32,950 nucleotides of DNA from assembly GCA_947589345.1 (NCBI GenBank), contig CANQAC010000018.1, positions 1-32,950 on the forward strand. The letters run 5' to 3'. The notes below the pieces were generated by a model. That model was given only the letters and a program-made list of their open reading frames with translations, had not been told where the DNA came from and made no database searches. This stretch comes from an uncultured Akkermansia sp. GTDB lineage: Bacteria > Verrucomicrobiota > Verrucomicrobiia > Verrucomicrobiales > Akkermansiaceae. Every line of letters starts with the position of its first letter. Position 1 is the first letter of the stretch. Position numbers and translations under genes: made by a program. Positions 23,987 to 32,878 of this stretch are shown here, piece after piece.

Positions 23987-25834
23987 ATGATGCAAAACTT
24001 ACCTTGGCTTTTCCTTGTTCTGCCGTTGGTGGCGGCTGCGGCAGACTGGTTGCTGCTGGCTCGCAGACCGCGTATGGCAGCGGGGGTCTCCATAACTTCG
24101 GTTCTCGCGACGCTGGTCTTATGCATAGCCTGCATGTGCGGCTTACAAACCGGCACTCCTGCTGACTACACCTGGTTCCCCGTGCAGGGCATTGATTTGA
24201 GCCTCGGTTTGCTCATTGATGCTCTTTCCATCAAGATGATGCTCGTGGTTACCGGCATCGGTGCACTCGTGCATATTTTCTCGCTCGGTTACATGAAGGG
24301 AGACCCTTCCAACCACAGCCGCTACTTTGCGGGTCTGAGCATTTTCATGTTCAGCATGAGCTGCATTGTGCTGGCCAATTCGCTCGTGCTCACCTTCATC
24401 GGCTGGGAAATGGTGGGGTTCTCGTCCTACCTGCTCATCGGTCACTGGTACCACAAAGAGACAGCGGCCGACGCCGCCAAAAAAGCTTTTATTACCAACC
24501 GTGTGGGCGACTTTGGATTTCTCATCGGCATCATGCTCACTCTCGGTCTCTTCGGCTCCCTGCACTACGCTGACATGGCGGGACACATGAAAGTGGCCGC
24601 CGGTTCTCCTGTTCTCACGGCTGCGATACTCTTCCTCTTCTGCGGCGCAGTAGGTAAGTCTGCCCAATTTCCCCTGCACGTGTGGCTGCCGGACGCCATG
24701 GAGGGACCTACTCCTGTATCTGCCCTCATCCATGCAGCCACCATGGTCGCTGCCGGCGTCTACATGCTGGTGCGCTTGCAAGTGAGCATGGGGTTGTACG
24801 CTTTCACCGACACCGCGTGCAGCGTGATCGCCGCCATCGGAGCAATCACCGCGGTACTCTCGGCCCTCATGGCCGCTCAACAGGATGACATCAAGCGCGT
24901 GCTGGCCTATTCCACTCTTTCCCAGCTTGGCTACATGATAATGGCTGTCGGTCTGCTGGCAGGTGAAGCTGCGATGTTTCACCTCTACACGCATGCCTGG
25001 TTTAAGGCCCTGCTCTTCTTGGCTGCCGGCGCCATCATCGTGTGCTGTCACCACGAGCAAAACATCTGGAAGATGGGTGGTCTGCGCCAAAAAATGCCCC
25101 TCACCGTGCTTTGCTTTCTGGCCGGCACCTGCGCACTCGTCGCCGTGCCCGGCTTTTCCGGATTCTTCTCCAAAGAGAGCATCCTGGAGGCTGCGTGGGG
25201 GCGGTCTTTGCCGCTCTTTATCGTGGGAATTGTTGTCGCCGCTTTCACCACGTTCTACATGGTGCGCCTTTGCCTCGTGGCTTTCGGGGGCCGCGCTCGT
25301 ACACGGGATGCAGAGCAAGCCCATGAAGCCGGCCCGTCCATGCTTGTACCCTTGTTCATACTGGCAGCCATGGCTATCATCTCCGGCTACGGTTTTGTAG
25401 CAGATCGGCTCGTGCCATTCGCCGATTTTCACGCCGAAAGCACGGAATGGAACGTCACATTTTTTGCCGGGCTAGGCTCACTCATTGTGGGCGGCGGTTT
25501 GGCTTGGTTCATGTACGCCAAATCTGCCGCCGATTCTGCGCAATCGGATCCTTTCGGTTCTCATATCATCTCCCGCATCTTGCGACGACGCCTCTACATC
25601 GACAGCTTTTATGATCACCTGCTGATCGGTGGTGTGCAACGCTGGTTTACCTGCCTCGTTTCTTGCATCGACGATGGAGTGATTCGTCGACTTGTCGGCC
25701 ATGGTTTAGCGTTGCTGACAGCGTGGACAGGGCGCTTGCTGAGCCGTATTCAAGGCGGCTCGCTGCGTGGTTACACGGTTGTAGCATCCTTGGGCGTGTT
25801 CCTTCTCATACTTCTTCTCATCATCCTCTTTTAA
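23987..25834 (+). CDS. nuoL: NADH-quinone oxidoreductase subunit L
   Basis: The 615 residues form the distal proton-pumping antiporter-like subunit. Features: LTFIGWEMVGFSSYLLIG with the essential Glu, KSAQFPLHVWLPDAMEGPTPVSALIHAATMV with the Lys and broken helix, then the HAWFKALLFL helix, and a long C-terminal part ending in an amphipathic helix with a last membrane anchor. Two tandem ATGs occur (23987 and 23990) and either would do. It starts 3 bases after nuoK and ends 14 bases before nuoM. Confidence 0.95.
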   Translation: MMQNLPWLFLVLPLVAAAADWLLLARRPRMAAGVSITSVLATLVLCIACMCGLQTGTPADYTWFPVQGIDLSLGLLIDALSIKMMLVVTGIGALVHIFSLGYMKGDPSNHSRYFAGLSIFMFSMSCIVLANSLVLTFIGWEMVGFSSYLLIGHWYHKETAADAAKKAFITNRVGDFGFLIGIMLTLGLFGSLHYADMAGHMKVAAGSPVLTAAILFLFCGAVGKSAQFPLHVWLPDAMEGPTPVSALIHAATMVAAGVYMLVRLQVSMGLYAFTDTACSVIAAIGAITAVLSALMAAQQDDIKRVLAYSTLSQLGYMIMAVGLLAGEAAMFHLYTHAWFKALLFLAAGAIIVCCHHEQNIWKMGGLRQKMPLTVLCFLAGTCALVAVPGFSGFFSKESILEAAWGRSLPLFIVGIVVAAFTTFYMVRLCLVAFGGRARTRDAEQAHEAGPSMLVPLFILAAMAIISGYGFVADRLVPFADFHAESTEWNVTFFAGLGSLIVGGGLAWFMYAKSAADSAQSDPFGSHIISRILRRRLYIDSFYDHLLIGGVQRWFTCLVSCIDDGVIRRLVGHGLALLTAWTGRLLSRIQGGSLRGYTVVASLGVFLLILLLIILF

Positions 25835-25848
25835 TCTCCTGTTGCATC

Positions 25849-27342
25849 ATGCTTATCTGGCTTATCATCATCCCTGTAATTGCGAGTGTGCTCATCGGTT
25901 TTTTGCACACCCCGGGTCGCGCTACAGCTCTAGTGAGCTCTTTACTCACTTTTCTGCTGGGAATCGGTTCCATTGTGGCTCTGAGTATGGGAGCAGACGG
26001 CACTTCCCTCACCCACATCGGTGAGTTGCCTACCTCTCTCTCCCTGTACCTTCCGCTCAGTAAACCGATGCTTCTGCTCACTGTGCTGGTCACCTTGGCC
26101 GCCGTGCTGGGGCTCAAGGCTCCGGATGCTGCTGCGGAGCGGAGCTGGAGCATTTCAACCCTGCTCATATCAGCCGGAGCGACCGGAGCATTTCTTTCCG
26201 ATAATATCGTGGCTTTCTTCGCCTTTCACGAACTCGCGCTGATCCCCACTTTTGTGATGATAGGGTTGTATGGACGCGGAGAACGCCGCACGATTGCATG
26301 GCGCATGACCATTTACTTGGGCCTGGCCTCCATGGTGCTGCTGGCAGGACTGATACTGCTCTACGTTCAACTGGGCACTATGCGCTTTTTGGAAATGCGG
26401 GTAATGGCGGCCATGGGGCGCATGCCCGTATCGGCCTGCCTCACGGCCGGTCTTTTGCTGGCAGGTTTTGGCACGCTGGTATCGCTGTTTCCATTCCACT
26501 CATGGGCAGCTCCGGCCTATGCGAGCGCTCCTGCTCCTATTGCGATGATGCACGCCGGCGTACTCAAAAAGTTCGGTCTGTACGGACTCATCCTCGTGGC
26601 GTGCATCTTTGGACCGGCTTGCGATAAGTTCTTCGGCTGCTGGACCAACCTGCTGCTTATCCTGTTGCTGGGCAATGTACTTTGGGTAGGTTGCGTGACG
26701 ATGGCTCAATCCCGACTGGATACCATGCTGGGCAACTCCTCTGTCATGCATATGGGTTACATTTTCCTGGGAATTGCCGCCTTTGTAACGTCAGGAGCTT
26801 CGAATGCCCTGGCCTATCAAGGTGCAGGCATGCTCATGCTCGCACACGGTCTGAGCATTGCGCTGCTTTTTCTGCTGACTGACCAAATCGAACGCCGCAC
26901 CGGCACGCTTGAGTTCAGCGCCATGGGCGGGCTGGCTCACAAACAGCCCATGCTCGGCTTCTTCTTCGGCTTGGCCGGCATGGCTTCCATCGGCTTACCT
27001 CTGCTAGCCAACTTTGTGGGCGAGTTTTCCATCTTCGTTTCCTGCTTTACCGGCTGGGAACCCGGTGCAACACCCCCTTCTTATTGCTGGAGTTGGCTCA
27101 ACGGCCTGGCCAACGCATTAGGAGGGCTCGGTCCGGTGCAGCTCACACTGATCTTTGCTCTGTGGGGGCTCGTCATCAGCGCCATCTATATGCTGCGCGC
27201 CATTCGCCGCATCTTTGCGGGTGAGCTCACCCCCGTGTGTGAGCGGGCCACACTTCCTCTGAGTTGCGCCGAAATCTGCTCCGCAGCTTTACTGAGCGCC
27301 GCCTTAGTTCTCTTTGGTATCGCCCCCGGCATCCTTGCATGA
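25849..27342 (+). CDS. nuoM: NADH-quinone oxidoreductase subunit M
   Basis: The 497 residues are the antiporter-like subunit NuoM. The proton-path marks are FHELALIPTFVMIG (Glu) and SLFPFHSWAAPAYASAPAP, where the usual W-L-P-D-A-H becomes W-A-A-P-A-Y, so the Asp of that motif is Pro and the His is Tyr. The downstream HAGVLKKFGLYG Lys is kept. An in-frame ATG at 25663 inside nuoL was rejected; 25849 gives a normal N-terminus. It is followed by nuoN after 31 bases. The altered W-L-P-D site may be lineage-specific and is worth checking in relatives. Confidence 0.93.
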   Translation: MLIWLIIIPVIASVLIGFLHTPGRATALVSSLLTFLLGIGSIVALSMGADGTSLTHIGELPTSLSLYLPLSKPMLLLTVLVTLAAVLGLKAPDAAAERSWSISTLLISAGATGAFLSDNIVAFFAFHELALIPTFVMIGLYGRGERRTIAWRMTIYLGLASMVLLAGLILLYVQLGTMRFLEMRVMAAMGRMPVSACLTAGLLLAGFGTLVSLFPFHSWAAPAYASAPAPIAMMHAGVLKKFGLYGLILVACIFGPACDKFFGCWTNLLLILLLGNVLWVGCVTMAQSRLDTMLGNSSVMHMGYIFLGIAAFVTSGASNALAYQGAGMLMLAHGLSIALLFLLTDQIERRTGTLEFSAMGGLAHKQPMLGFFFGLAGMASIGLPLLANFVGEFSIFVSCFTGWEPGATPPSYCWSWLNGLANALGGLGPVQLTLIFALWGLVISAIYMLRAIRRIFAGELTPVCERATLPLSCAEICSAALLSAALVLFGIAPGILA

Positions 27343-27373
27343 TTCCTTCATACTCCTACCGCCCGATTTTCTC

Positions 27374-28816
27374 ATGAGTACACCCAATCTGATCAGCGCC
27401 GCCTACACTTGGGGGCAATTTACCCCGTCTTTCGTCCTAGTGGGACTTGCCTTGCTTATTCTGTTGACAGATGCGTTCCTGCCTCGTCTCAATAAGCAGC
27501 TGTTCCCGCTCGTTGGTTCTCTCGTAACTGCAACGCTTGCCTGCTTCACCGCAGGCAGCTCTGCTTCCGCTCTCTTCACAACGCTTGCTTGCGCCGCAAC
27601 GGCTGTATGTCTTCTCATGGCATATGACTACCGGAGTGTCGTGAGCGCCTCGGTGGCAGGCGGAAATCATGAAGACGGCGTCGCCGAGTTCTCCGCGCTG
27701 CCTCTACTGGCATGCGCAGGTGTGTGTTCTCTCATTCGCTCGCGCGACCTCATCATGCTCTTTGTATCGCTGGAGACTGTAACGCTTGCGTCTTATGCCA
27801 TGGCCGGGTACTTCCGACGCAACCAAGGTTCCGTGGAGGCGGGTGTGAAGTACCTTATTCTCGGCGCTGTGAGTACGGGGCTGATGATCATGGGAGCCGC
27901 GTGGTTCTTCGGCACGACCGGCACCTTCATGGGCGATACCCGCTTCTTGCTCGCCGCCCTCAGCAATCCTTACCTCTCTGCAGGCGTACTCATCAGCGTG
28001 GGCCTTTTGCTTGCGGGTGTGTTTTTCAAGGCCGGAGCCATCCCGATGCACACATGGATTCCTGACGTGTACCAAGGGGCGCCCACTCCTGTGTCGGCTT
28101 TCTTGGCTGTAGTATCGAAGCTGGCAGGTTTTGCAGCCTTGCTCATCATTCTGCTGCCGCTCATCTACCTGCAATCGACCGTGAGCGACATGCTCTCCAG
28201 CTTGATAAGCGTGCTGGCTGTCGTGGCTGCAGGAACGCTGCTCGTGGGCAACTTGGGCGCCATCCCCCAACAAAACACGAAGCGACTGCTCGGGTACTCT
28301 TCCATCGGGCAGGCCGGGTTTATTCTGGTGTTTTTCATCTCGCTTAAACCCACCATCGTGGGACCGGTATTCAACTATTTGCTTGCTTATGGCATTGCAA
28401 CGCTCATGGCCTTTGCGGCGCTAGCTACTCTGCGTATGCAGCGTGGCAGTGAGGAACTCTCCGCCTTCCGCGGACTCGGCAAAACAAACCCGCGCACCTC
28501 TTTCCTGATTACAGTGAGCTTTGCCTCCCTCGCCGGAGTCCCCCTTACCGCCGGCTTTCTTGCCAAGCTCTCCTCATTCCAAGCTCTCGTCTCCACCATC
28601 AATCTGCCTCATCACATCATATACTGGCTTCTGCCCATCATGATCATTTGCGCGGCAGCCGGTTTCTACTACTACTTTAAAGTGCTGCGCTTCATGTATT
28701 GGGAAAAACCTGAGCAGAATGACACGCCGGTGCATTTCTCGCCTGTCTGCATTGCAATCCTCACAATCGGCACGTTGTTGTTGCTCGTCTTGGGGGTGAC
28801 TCCTCTTATTTTCTGA
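27374..28816 (+). CDS. nuoN: NADH-quinone oxidoreductase subunit N
   Basis: The 480 residues are the third antiporter-like subunit. Marks are FVSLETVTLASYAMAGY (Glu), VKYLILGAVSTGLMIMG (Lys), and FKAGAIPMHTWIPDVYQGAPTPVSAFL, followed by GFYYYFKVLRFMYW near the end, all typical of NuoN. The start at 27374 was chosen because the in-frame ATG at 27314 is inside nuoM and adds 20 unconserved residues. The stop shares a base with the next ATG, so a GHL10 gene is coupled to the end of the nuo operon. Confidence 0.95.
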   Translation: MSTPNLISAAYTWGQFTPSFVLVGLALLILLTDAFLPRLNKQLFPLVGSLVTATLACFTAGSSASALFTTLACAATAVCLLMAYDYRSVVSASVAGGNHEDGVAEFSALPLLACAGVCSLIRSRDLIMLFVSLETVTLASYAMAGYFRRNQGSVEAGVKYLILGAVSTGLMIMGAAWFFGTTGTFMGDTRFLLAALSNPYLSAGVLISVGLLLAGVFFKAGAIPMHTWIPDVYQGAPTPVSAFLAVVSKLAGFAALLIILLPLIYLQSTVSDMLSSLISVLAVVAAGTLLVGNLGAIPQQNTKRLLGYSSIGQAGFILVFFISLKPTIVGPVFNYLLAYGIATLMAFAALATLRMQRGSEELSAFRGLGKTNPRTSFLITVSFASLAGVPLTAGFLAKLSSFQALVSTINLPHHIIYWLLPIMIICAAAGFYYYFKVLRFMYWEKPEQNDTPVHFSPVCIAILTIGTLLLLVLGVTPLIF

Positions 28817-30261
28817 TGATGTCTGTTGTGCAAAATGTGCTACGCTGGCTTCTGTTGCCTGTGTTATGCTTTTGCACGGCTCTGGCTCCTGCGTGGCAGC
28901 AGGTGCGTGAAAACGCCGGTGAACCGGCACGTGAATTCCGCGCCGTGTGGGTGGCAACTGTCTTCAACCTGGATTGGCCTACTGCTGCCGGACTTTCCGC
29001 CACCCAGCAAAAGGCGCAGTTGCTTGGCATTCTTAACCGCGCCGTGCAGCTTAAACTCAATGCCATTATCTTGCAAGTGCGCCCAAATGGCGACGCCCTC
29101 TATAAATCTTCCCTGGAACCATGGAGCGCCTGGCTGAGCGGCCCCGGCGTCAACCCCGGCTATGACCCCCTCGCTTTTGCCATCACCGAGGCTCATCGCC
29201 GCGGTCTTGAGCTTCACGCTTGGTTTAATCCCTTCCGCGCGACCGTCTCCGGCAAACCTGTCGGCCCCGGTCACATCGCACGCCGGCATCCGGAACTCAT
29301 CAAGCGCGCAGGAGGCACCACTTTGCTGAATCCCTCCGTCGCCGCCTCTCAACAGCACGTGCTACGCGTTATCCTTGACGTCGTGCGCCGCTATGATATT
29401 GACGGCGTCCACCTGGATGACTATTTCTACCCCTACCCGCCCCATCATAATATCTCAGATGGACGCACTCCGGCTCAGCGCCGAGCCGCCATCGACTCTT
29501 TCGTGAGCCGGCTTTATTCCAGCGTCAAGGCCGCCAAGCCATGGGTACGGGTTGGTATCAGCCCTTTCGGCATCTGGCAGCCCGGCTACCCATCCGGCGT
29601 CCCCGCCGGCGTCAATGCCTATGAACACCTCGCATGCGACGCTCGTAAATGGCTCGCTAAAGGATGGGTCGACTACCTCGCCCCGCAGCTCTATTGGCGT
29701 ATTGACAGCCCGCAAAGTTTCCCCGCGCTCTTGAGATGGTGGTCTTCTATCAATCCTCGCCGTCCGGTCTGGCCGGGCATTGCCACAGCTCGTATCCTTT
29801 CCTCAGAAGATCGCACCCGTCCCGCGTCTGAAATCGGCCGCCAGATCGATATGGCTCGCCAACTCGCCCGCCAAAGCTCCGGACAGCTCTTCTGGAGCTG
29901 GAACTCCATCGGCTCTAACCGCGGCGGTATTCAAGCCCACCTGGCTGCCCGTTACCGAGGCTTTGCTCTTCCTCCGGCTATGCCATGGTGCGGATCCGCA
30001 CGCCCCGCCGCTCCCATTGCGCAAGCTGTCGACATCCCCGGGCGCGGCATCGCTGTCTCATGGACCTCGGCAGATGCCAGTGCGCGCAAGTGGGTAATTC
30101 AGGTTCGCCGTTCCGGACAGTGGTCCACCCTTTGCATTCTTCCCGGCGCCCAACGCCGCGTCACTCTCCCCGCCTCCATGTTCGTGTCGGCGGATCGCAT
30201 CGCCGTGCGCCCTATTTCCGCCTGTGGCAATAGCGGCATCCCGGCAGTCCTTGCCCGCTGA
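28816..30261 (+). CDS. GHL10-family secreted glycosyl hydrolase (YngK/DigH-like)
   Basis: A 481-residue protein with a basic-hydrophobic signal peptide (VLRWLLLPVLCFCTALAPA, cleavage after about residue 25; no clear lipobox). The TIM-barrel follows: REFRAVWVATV, LQVRPNGDALY, LEPWSAWL, GLELHAWFNPFRA, DGVHLDDYFYPY (196-207, the catalytic-region acids) and the WPGIATARI loop. The last 80 residues look like a small Fn3-like beta domain. GHL10 is the family of Bacillus YngK and of E. coli DigH, which cuts denuded peptidoglycan glycans, so an envelope role is likely; another glycan is possible. The start (tandem ATGs) lies in the nuoN stop, so it is cotranscribed. The coupling of a cell-wall enzyme to complex I is not usual. 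Confidence 0.87.
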   Translation: MMSVVQNVLRWLLLPVLCFCTALAPAWQQVRENAGEPAREFRAVWVATVFNLDWPTAAGLSATQQKAQLLGILNRAVQLKLNAIILQVRPNGDALYKSSLEPWSAWLSGPGVNPGYDPLAFAITEAHRRGLELHAWFNPFRATVSGKPVGPGHIARRHPELIKRAGGTTLLNPSVAASQQHVLRVILDVVRRYDIDGVHLDDYFYPYPPHHNISDGRTPAQRRAAIDSFVSRLYSSVKAAKPWVRVGISPFGIWQPGYPSGVPAGVNAYEHLACDARKWLAKGWVDYLAPQLYWRIDSPQSFPALLRWWSSINPRRPVWPGIATARILSSEDRTRPASEIGRQIDMARQLARQSSGQLFWSWNSIGSNRGGIQAHLAARYRGFALPPAMPWCGSARPAAPIAQAVDIPGRGIAVSWTSADASARKWVIQVRRSGQWSTLCILPGAQRRVTLPASMFVSADRIAVRPISACGNSGIPAVLAR

Positions 30262-30297
30262 GTTATGAAACTTCACCAAAGTTAATATCTTTAGAAG

Positions 30298-30316
30298 TTA
30301 TTCACATTGTTGATAA
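30298..30316. promoter_or_regulatory. Pair of DnaA-box-like sites upstream of dnaB
   Basis: TTATTCACA (30298-30306, +) matches the DnaA consensus TTATNCACA exactly. TGTTGATAA (30308-30316) is, on the other strand, TTATCAACA, one base from consensus. They are head-to-head, in the AT-rich 138-base gap (30262-30399) before the replicative helicase gene. A single 9-mer arises by chance, so this is suggestive only. Confidence 0.35.
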
Positions 30317-30399
30317 CTCGCGTAGCGGTTTCATTAGAAAACAGTGACAACGGAAGGAAAGAAAGAGACGGGTAAGAAACTTGCCAAGATACGGGGAAA

Positions 30400-31866
30400 A
30401 TGGTACACTCGCAACCGCTGTCAACAATGAGTCAGGGAAGCGCTAGCGCCGGAAAAGAAAATGCAGCGAACAAGCTTTCGCCAGAGTCGGTTTCTATGCC
30501 ACAGGCGCCGACCTTGGAGAAAAGCCTGATCTGTATGATGGCGATGGATCCCACGAACATTATCTCACACTGCATATCGGAAGGCATCAACGAGGAGTAT
30601 TTTTACATCCCTGCTCACCGAATACTCTGGGAAATATTCCGGCGCCGTTATGAGCGCAACGAACCAGTGGACATTGCCTCCATCGCGCAGATATTGACGG
30701 ATGAAGGCAAACTGGAAGCAGTCGGCGGCAACAGCGGGCTGGCTGATATCTTCAGCGTGGCAAGCTCCACAGCGCTTTTCGAATCACATTACGCAACGAT
30801 TAAGGAAAAGTACCTGCGACGTTGCATGATTATGGCCGGCAACAAGATGCACGACTGGGCCATTTCTTCCGAGACTGAGATTGACGAATTGCTCGATGAA
30901 GCCGAAAAAGAGGTAATGGACATCCGCAGGAGTTCGCAAACGTCTGTCACGTGGAGCCTCAAGAAGGATATCCAGACGGCCATGAGCAACCTGGAGAAGA
31001 TGATGGATCGCAAGGGTGACGTGCTTGGTTTACGCACTGGTTACGACGCACTCGACAGCAAGATTAATGGACTCAAAGGAGGCGAGCTTTTTGTCATTGC
31101 CGCACGCCCCTCCATGGGCAAAACATCCTTTCTGCTCAACATTGTGGAACATCTGGTGCTGGAGGTAAAAAAACCTGTACTCATCTTCTCCTGCGAGATG
31201 CCCAGCGTGCAGCTGGTGGAGCGTCTGCTCTATGCAAAGAGTGGGGTAAGCCGGGAAGACATCACCAGCAAAAAAGGTCTCAAAGGGGGGCAACTCAAAG
31301 ATCTCAAAGAGGCTATTACTGCATACCAAAATAGCGGCCTTATCATTGACGATACAGCTGCTATCTCCATTTCCGAACTGCGCGCCAAAGCTCGAAGGGT
31401 ACTCAAGGAACACCCCGACACATGCGCCATCGGGGTGGATTACCTCCAGCTCATGCGCTCCCACACCAAGCAAGCGCAGAACAGCCGCGAACGTGAAATT
31501 GCTGAAATTTCGGCCGGTCTCAAAGGTCTTGCTAAAGAGCTCAATGTGCCTATCATCGTGTTGGCGCAGCTTAATCGAGGTCCGGAACAGCGTACCGGAA
31601 AAGTGAAAGGGCGACCCATGATGAGTGACCTGCGTGAATCCGGCGCCATTGAGCAGGACGCCGATATGGTTGGCTTGCTCTACCGCCCAGACTACTACGA
31701 AAAGGATGAACCGGAAGAAGCAGGTCAAGATGACGACGAGAAGAAGCCTGCTATCCTTGTGCTTGCTAAAAACCGCAATGGTCCCACGGGAGATATACAG
31801 CTGGATTTTGAAGCGAGACTTATGCGCTTCACCCAGAGTGCTTCCCAAAAACAAGGGGAAGAATAG
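30400..31866 (+). CDS. dnaB: Replicative DNA helicase DnaB
   Basis: The 488 residues are the replicative helicase that unwinds DNA at the fork. The N-terminal helical domain (about 38-140) holds LEKSLICMMA and the HRILWEIFRR region. The RecA-like motor has Walker A ARPSMGKT (235-242, Lys241), VLIFSCEMP, Walker B GVDYLQLM (Asp347), then ELNVPIIVLAQLNR and the DLRESGAIEQDAD sensor. The start is not certain: ATGs at 30400, 30427 and 30496 are in frame; the first is used because a GGGGA stretch precedes it and relatives vary here. The N-terminal 35 residues are low in likeness. There is no intein or fusion. Confidence 0.95.
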   Translation: MVHSQPLSTMSQGSASAGKENAANKLSPESVSMPQAPTLEKSLICMMAMDPTNIISHCISEGINEEYFYIPAHRILWEIFRRRYERNEPVDIASIAQILTDEGKLEAVGGNSGLADIFSVASSTALFESHYATIKEKYLRRCMIMAGNKMHDWAISSETEIDELLDEAEKEVMDIRRSSQTSVTWSLKKDIQTAMSNLEKMMDRKGDVLGLRTGYDALDSKINGLKGGELFVIAARPSMGKTSFLLNIVEHLVLEVKKPVLIFSCEMPSVQLVERLLYAKSGVSREDITSKKGLKGGQLKDLKEAITAYQNSGLIIDDTAAISISELRAKARRVLKEHPDTCAIGVDYLQLMRSHTKQAQNSREREIAEISAGLKGLAKELNVPIIVLAQLNRGPEQRTGKVKGRPMMSDLRESGAIEQDADMVGLLYRPDYYEKDEPEEAGQDDDEKKPAILVLAKNRNGPTGDIQLDFEARLMRFTQSASQKQGEE

Positions 31867-31903
31867 GTCGGTGTCCATCCCCATAGAACGCGGGTGATCT
31901 CTT

Positions 31904-32878
31904 ATGATACCACAAATACCGCATGACCTTACGCAACGTGCCATCGTGCAGGATCTTGCACACTGTTGGCATCCGTTTACTCCGCAGTCCCTTTGGGGAC
32001 GTGAAGCCGAGATCCTCATGATTCAATCCGGATCCGGCGTCTGGCTCACTGATTCTCTCGGCCGTCGCTACATTGACGGTAATAGTTCTATCTGGGTGAA
32101 TATCCACGGCCACTGCCACCCACACATCATTCAAGCGATCCAAAAACAGGCTGCCACCATTTGCCACTCCAGCTACTTGGGATTTGGTCACGCTCTCGCC
32201 TCTGAATTGGCGGAAAAACTCACACAGCTTTTCCCCGACGGTAAGCTCACCCGCGTATTTTTCTCAGATGACGGCTCAACCGCCATCGAAACTGCGCTCA
32301 AAATGGCCTTCCAAAGTTGCTCCCAAACTCCCGGTCGTGAGCAACGGCGCCACTTTATTGCCTTTTCCAACTGTTACCATGGCGACACGATGGGAGCAGC
32401 GTCCCTCGGCGGAGTCAACACTTTCTTCAGCCGCTTCAACGGATTCGGTATAGAAGTAACCCATGTGCGTGAAATGGATGAATTACTGTCTCTTTCGTCC
32501 GATTTTACAAATACCGTGGCTGGTATTGTCATCGAACCGATCATCCAAGGAGTTAACCGCATGACCCCGTGGCGTCGTGGTCTGCTGCGCGAGCTGAGGG
32601 AGTATTGCACACAACGCGGTATCTTTTTGATATGTGATGAGGTAATGACCGGCTTCGGTCGTACCGGTAAAATGTTTGCCTGCATGCACGAAGATGTTAC
32701 TCCGGACTTCCTCTGCTGTGCCAAGGGGCTGACATCCGGCTACACCCCCATGGCCGCATGCCTCACCACCGAGGATGTCTACAAAACGTTCCTTGGCGCG
32801 TACAGCGAGAACAAATCTTTCTACTACGGGCATAGTTTCACCGCCCACCCTATCGGCTGCGCAGCGGCCTTGGTGTAA
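31904..32878 (+). CDS. bioA: Adenosylmethionine-8-amino-7-oxononanoate aminotransferase, C-terminus lost near the window end
   Basis: BioA makes 7,8-diaminopelargonate in biotin synthesis, using PLP and S-adenosylmethionine. The marks are WHPFT (22-26), NSSIWVNIHGHCHPH (substrate loop), SDDGSTAIETALKMA, FLICDEVMTGFGRTG and the PLP lysine AKGLTSG (Lys274). The family is about 420-450 residues; this frame stops at 324, just after HSFTAHPIGCAAALV. The bases beyond the stop read, in another frame, as a plausible continuation (ENLQDRLA and so on), so an indel error at the contig end is more likely than a real truncation. It starts 37 bases after dnaB. Its full end is beyond the window. Confidence 0.85.
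   Translation: MIPQIPHDLTQRAIVQDLAHCWHPFTPQSLWGREAEILMIQSGSGVWLTDSLGRRYIDGNSSIWVNIHGHCHPHIIQAIQKQAATICHSSYLGFGHALASELAEKLTQLFPDGKLTRVFFSDDGSTAIETALKMAFQSCSQTPGREQRRHFIAFSNCYHGDTMGAASLGGVNTFFSRFNGFGIEVTHVREMDELLSLSSDFTNTVAGIVIEPIIQGVNRMTPWRRGLLRELREYCTQRGIFLICDEVMTGFGRTGKMFACMHEDVTPDFLCCAKGLTSGYTPMAACLTTEDVYKTFLGAYSENKSFYYGHSFTAHPIGCAAALV

Noticed and set aside
24143..25432. Open frame of 429 codons on the minus strand
   Set aside because: It lies entirely antisense to nuoL, which is conserved through its whole length. The translation is rich in His, Glu, Gly and Arg with no domain, as expected from the complement of GC-rich codons.
30311..30339. TTGATA (30311-30316) with ATTAGA 17 bases later as a dnaB promoter
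   Set aside because: The -10 element matches only two of six consensus bases, and the -35 overlaps the DnaA-box-like site; too weak to annotate, though the promoter is likely in this spacer.
31030..32019. Open frame of 329 codons on the minus strand across dnaB and the start of bioA
   Set aside because: It is antisense to two genes with intact motifs (Walker A and B in dnaB), and its translation shows no family likeness.
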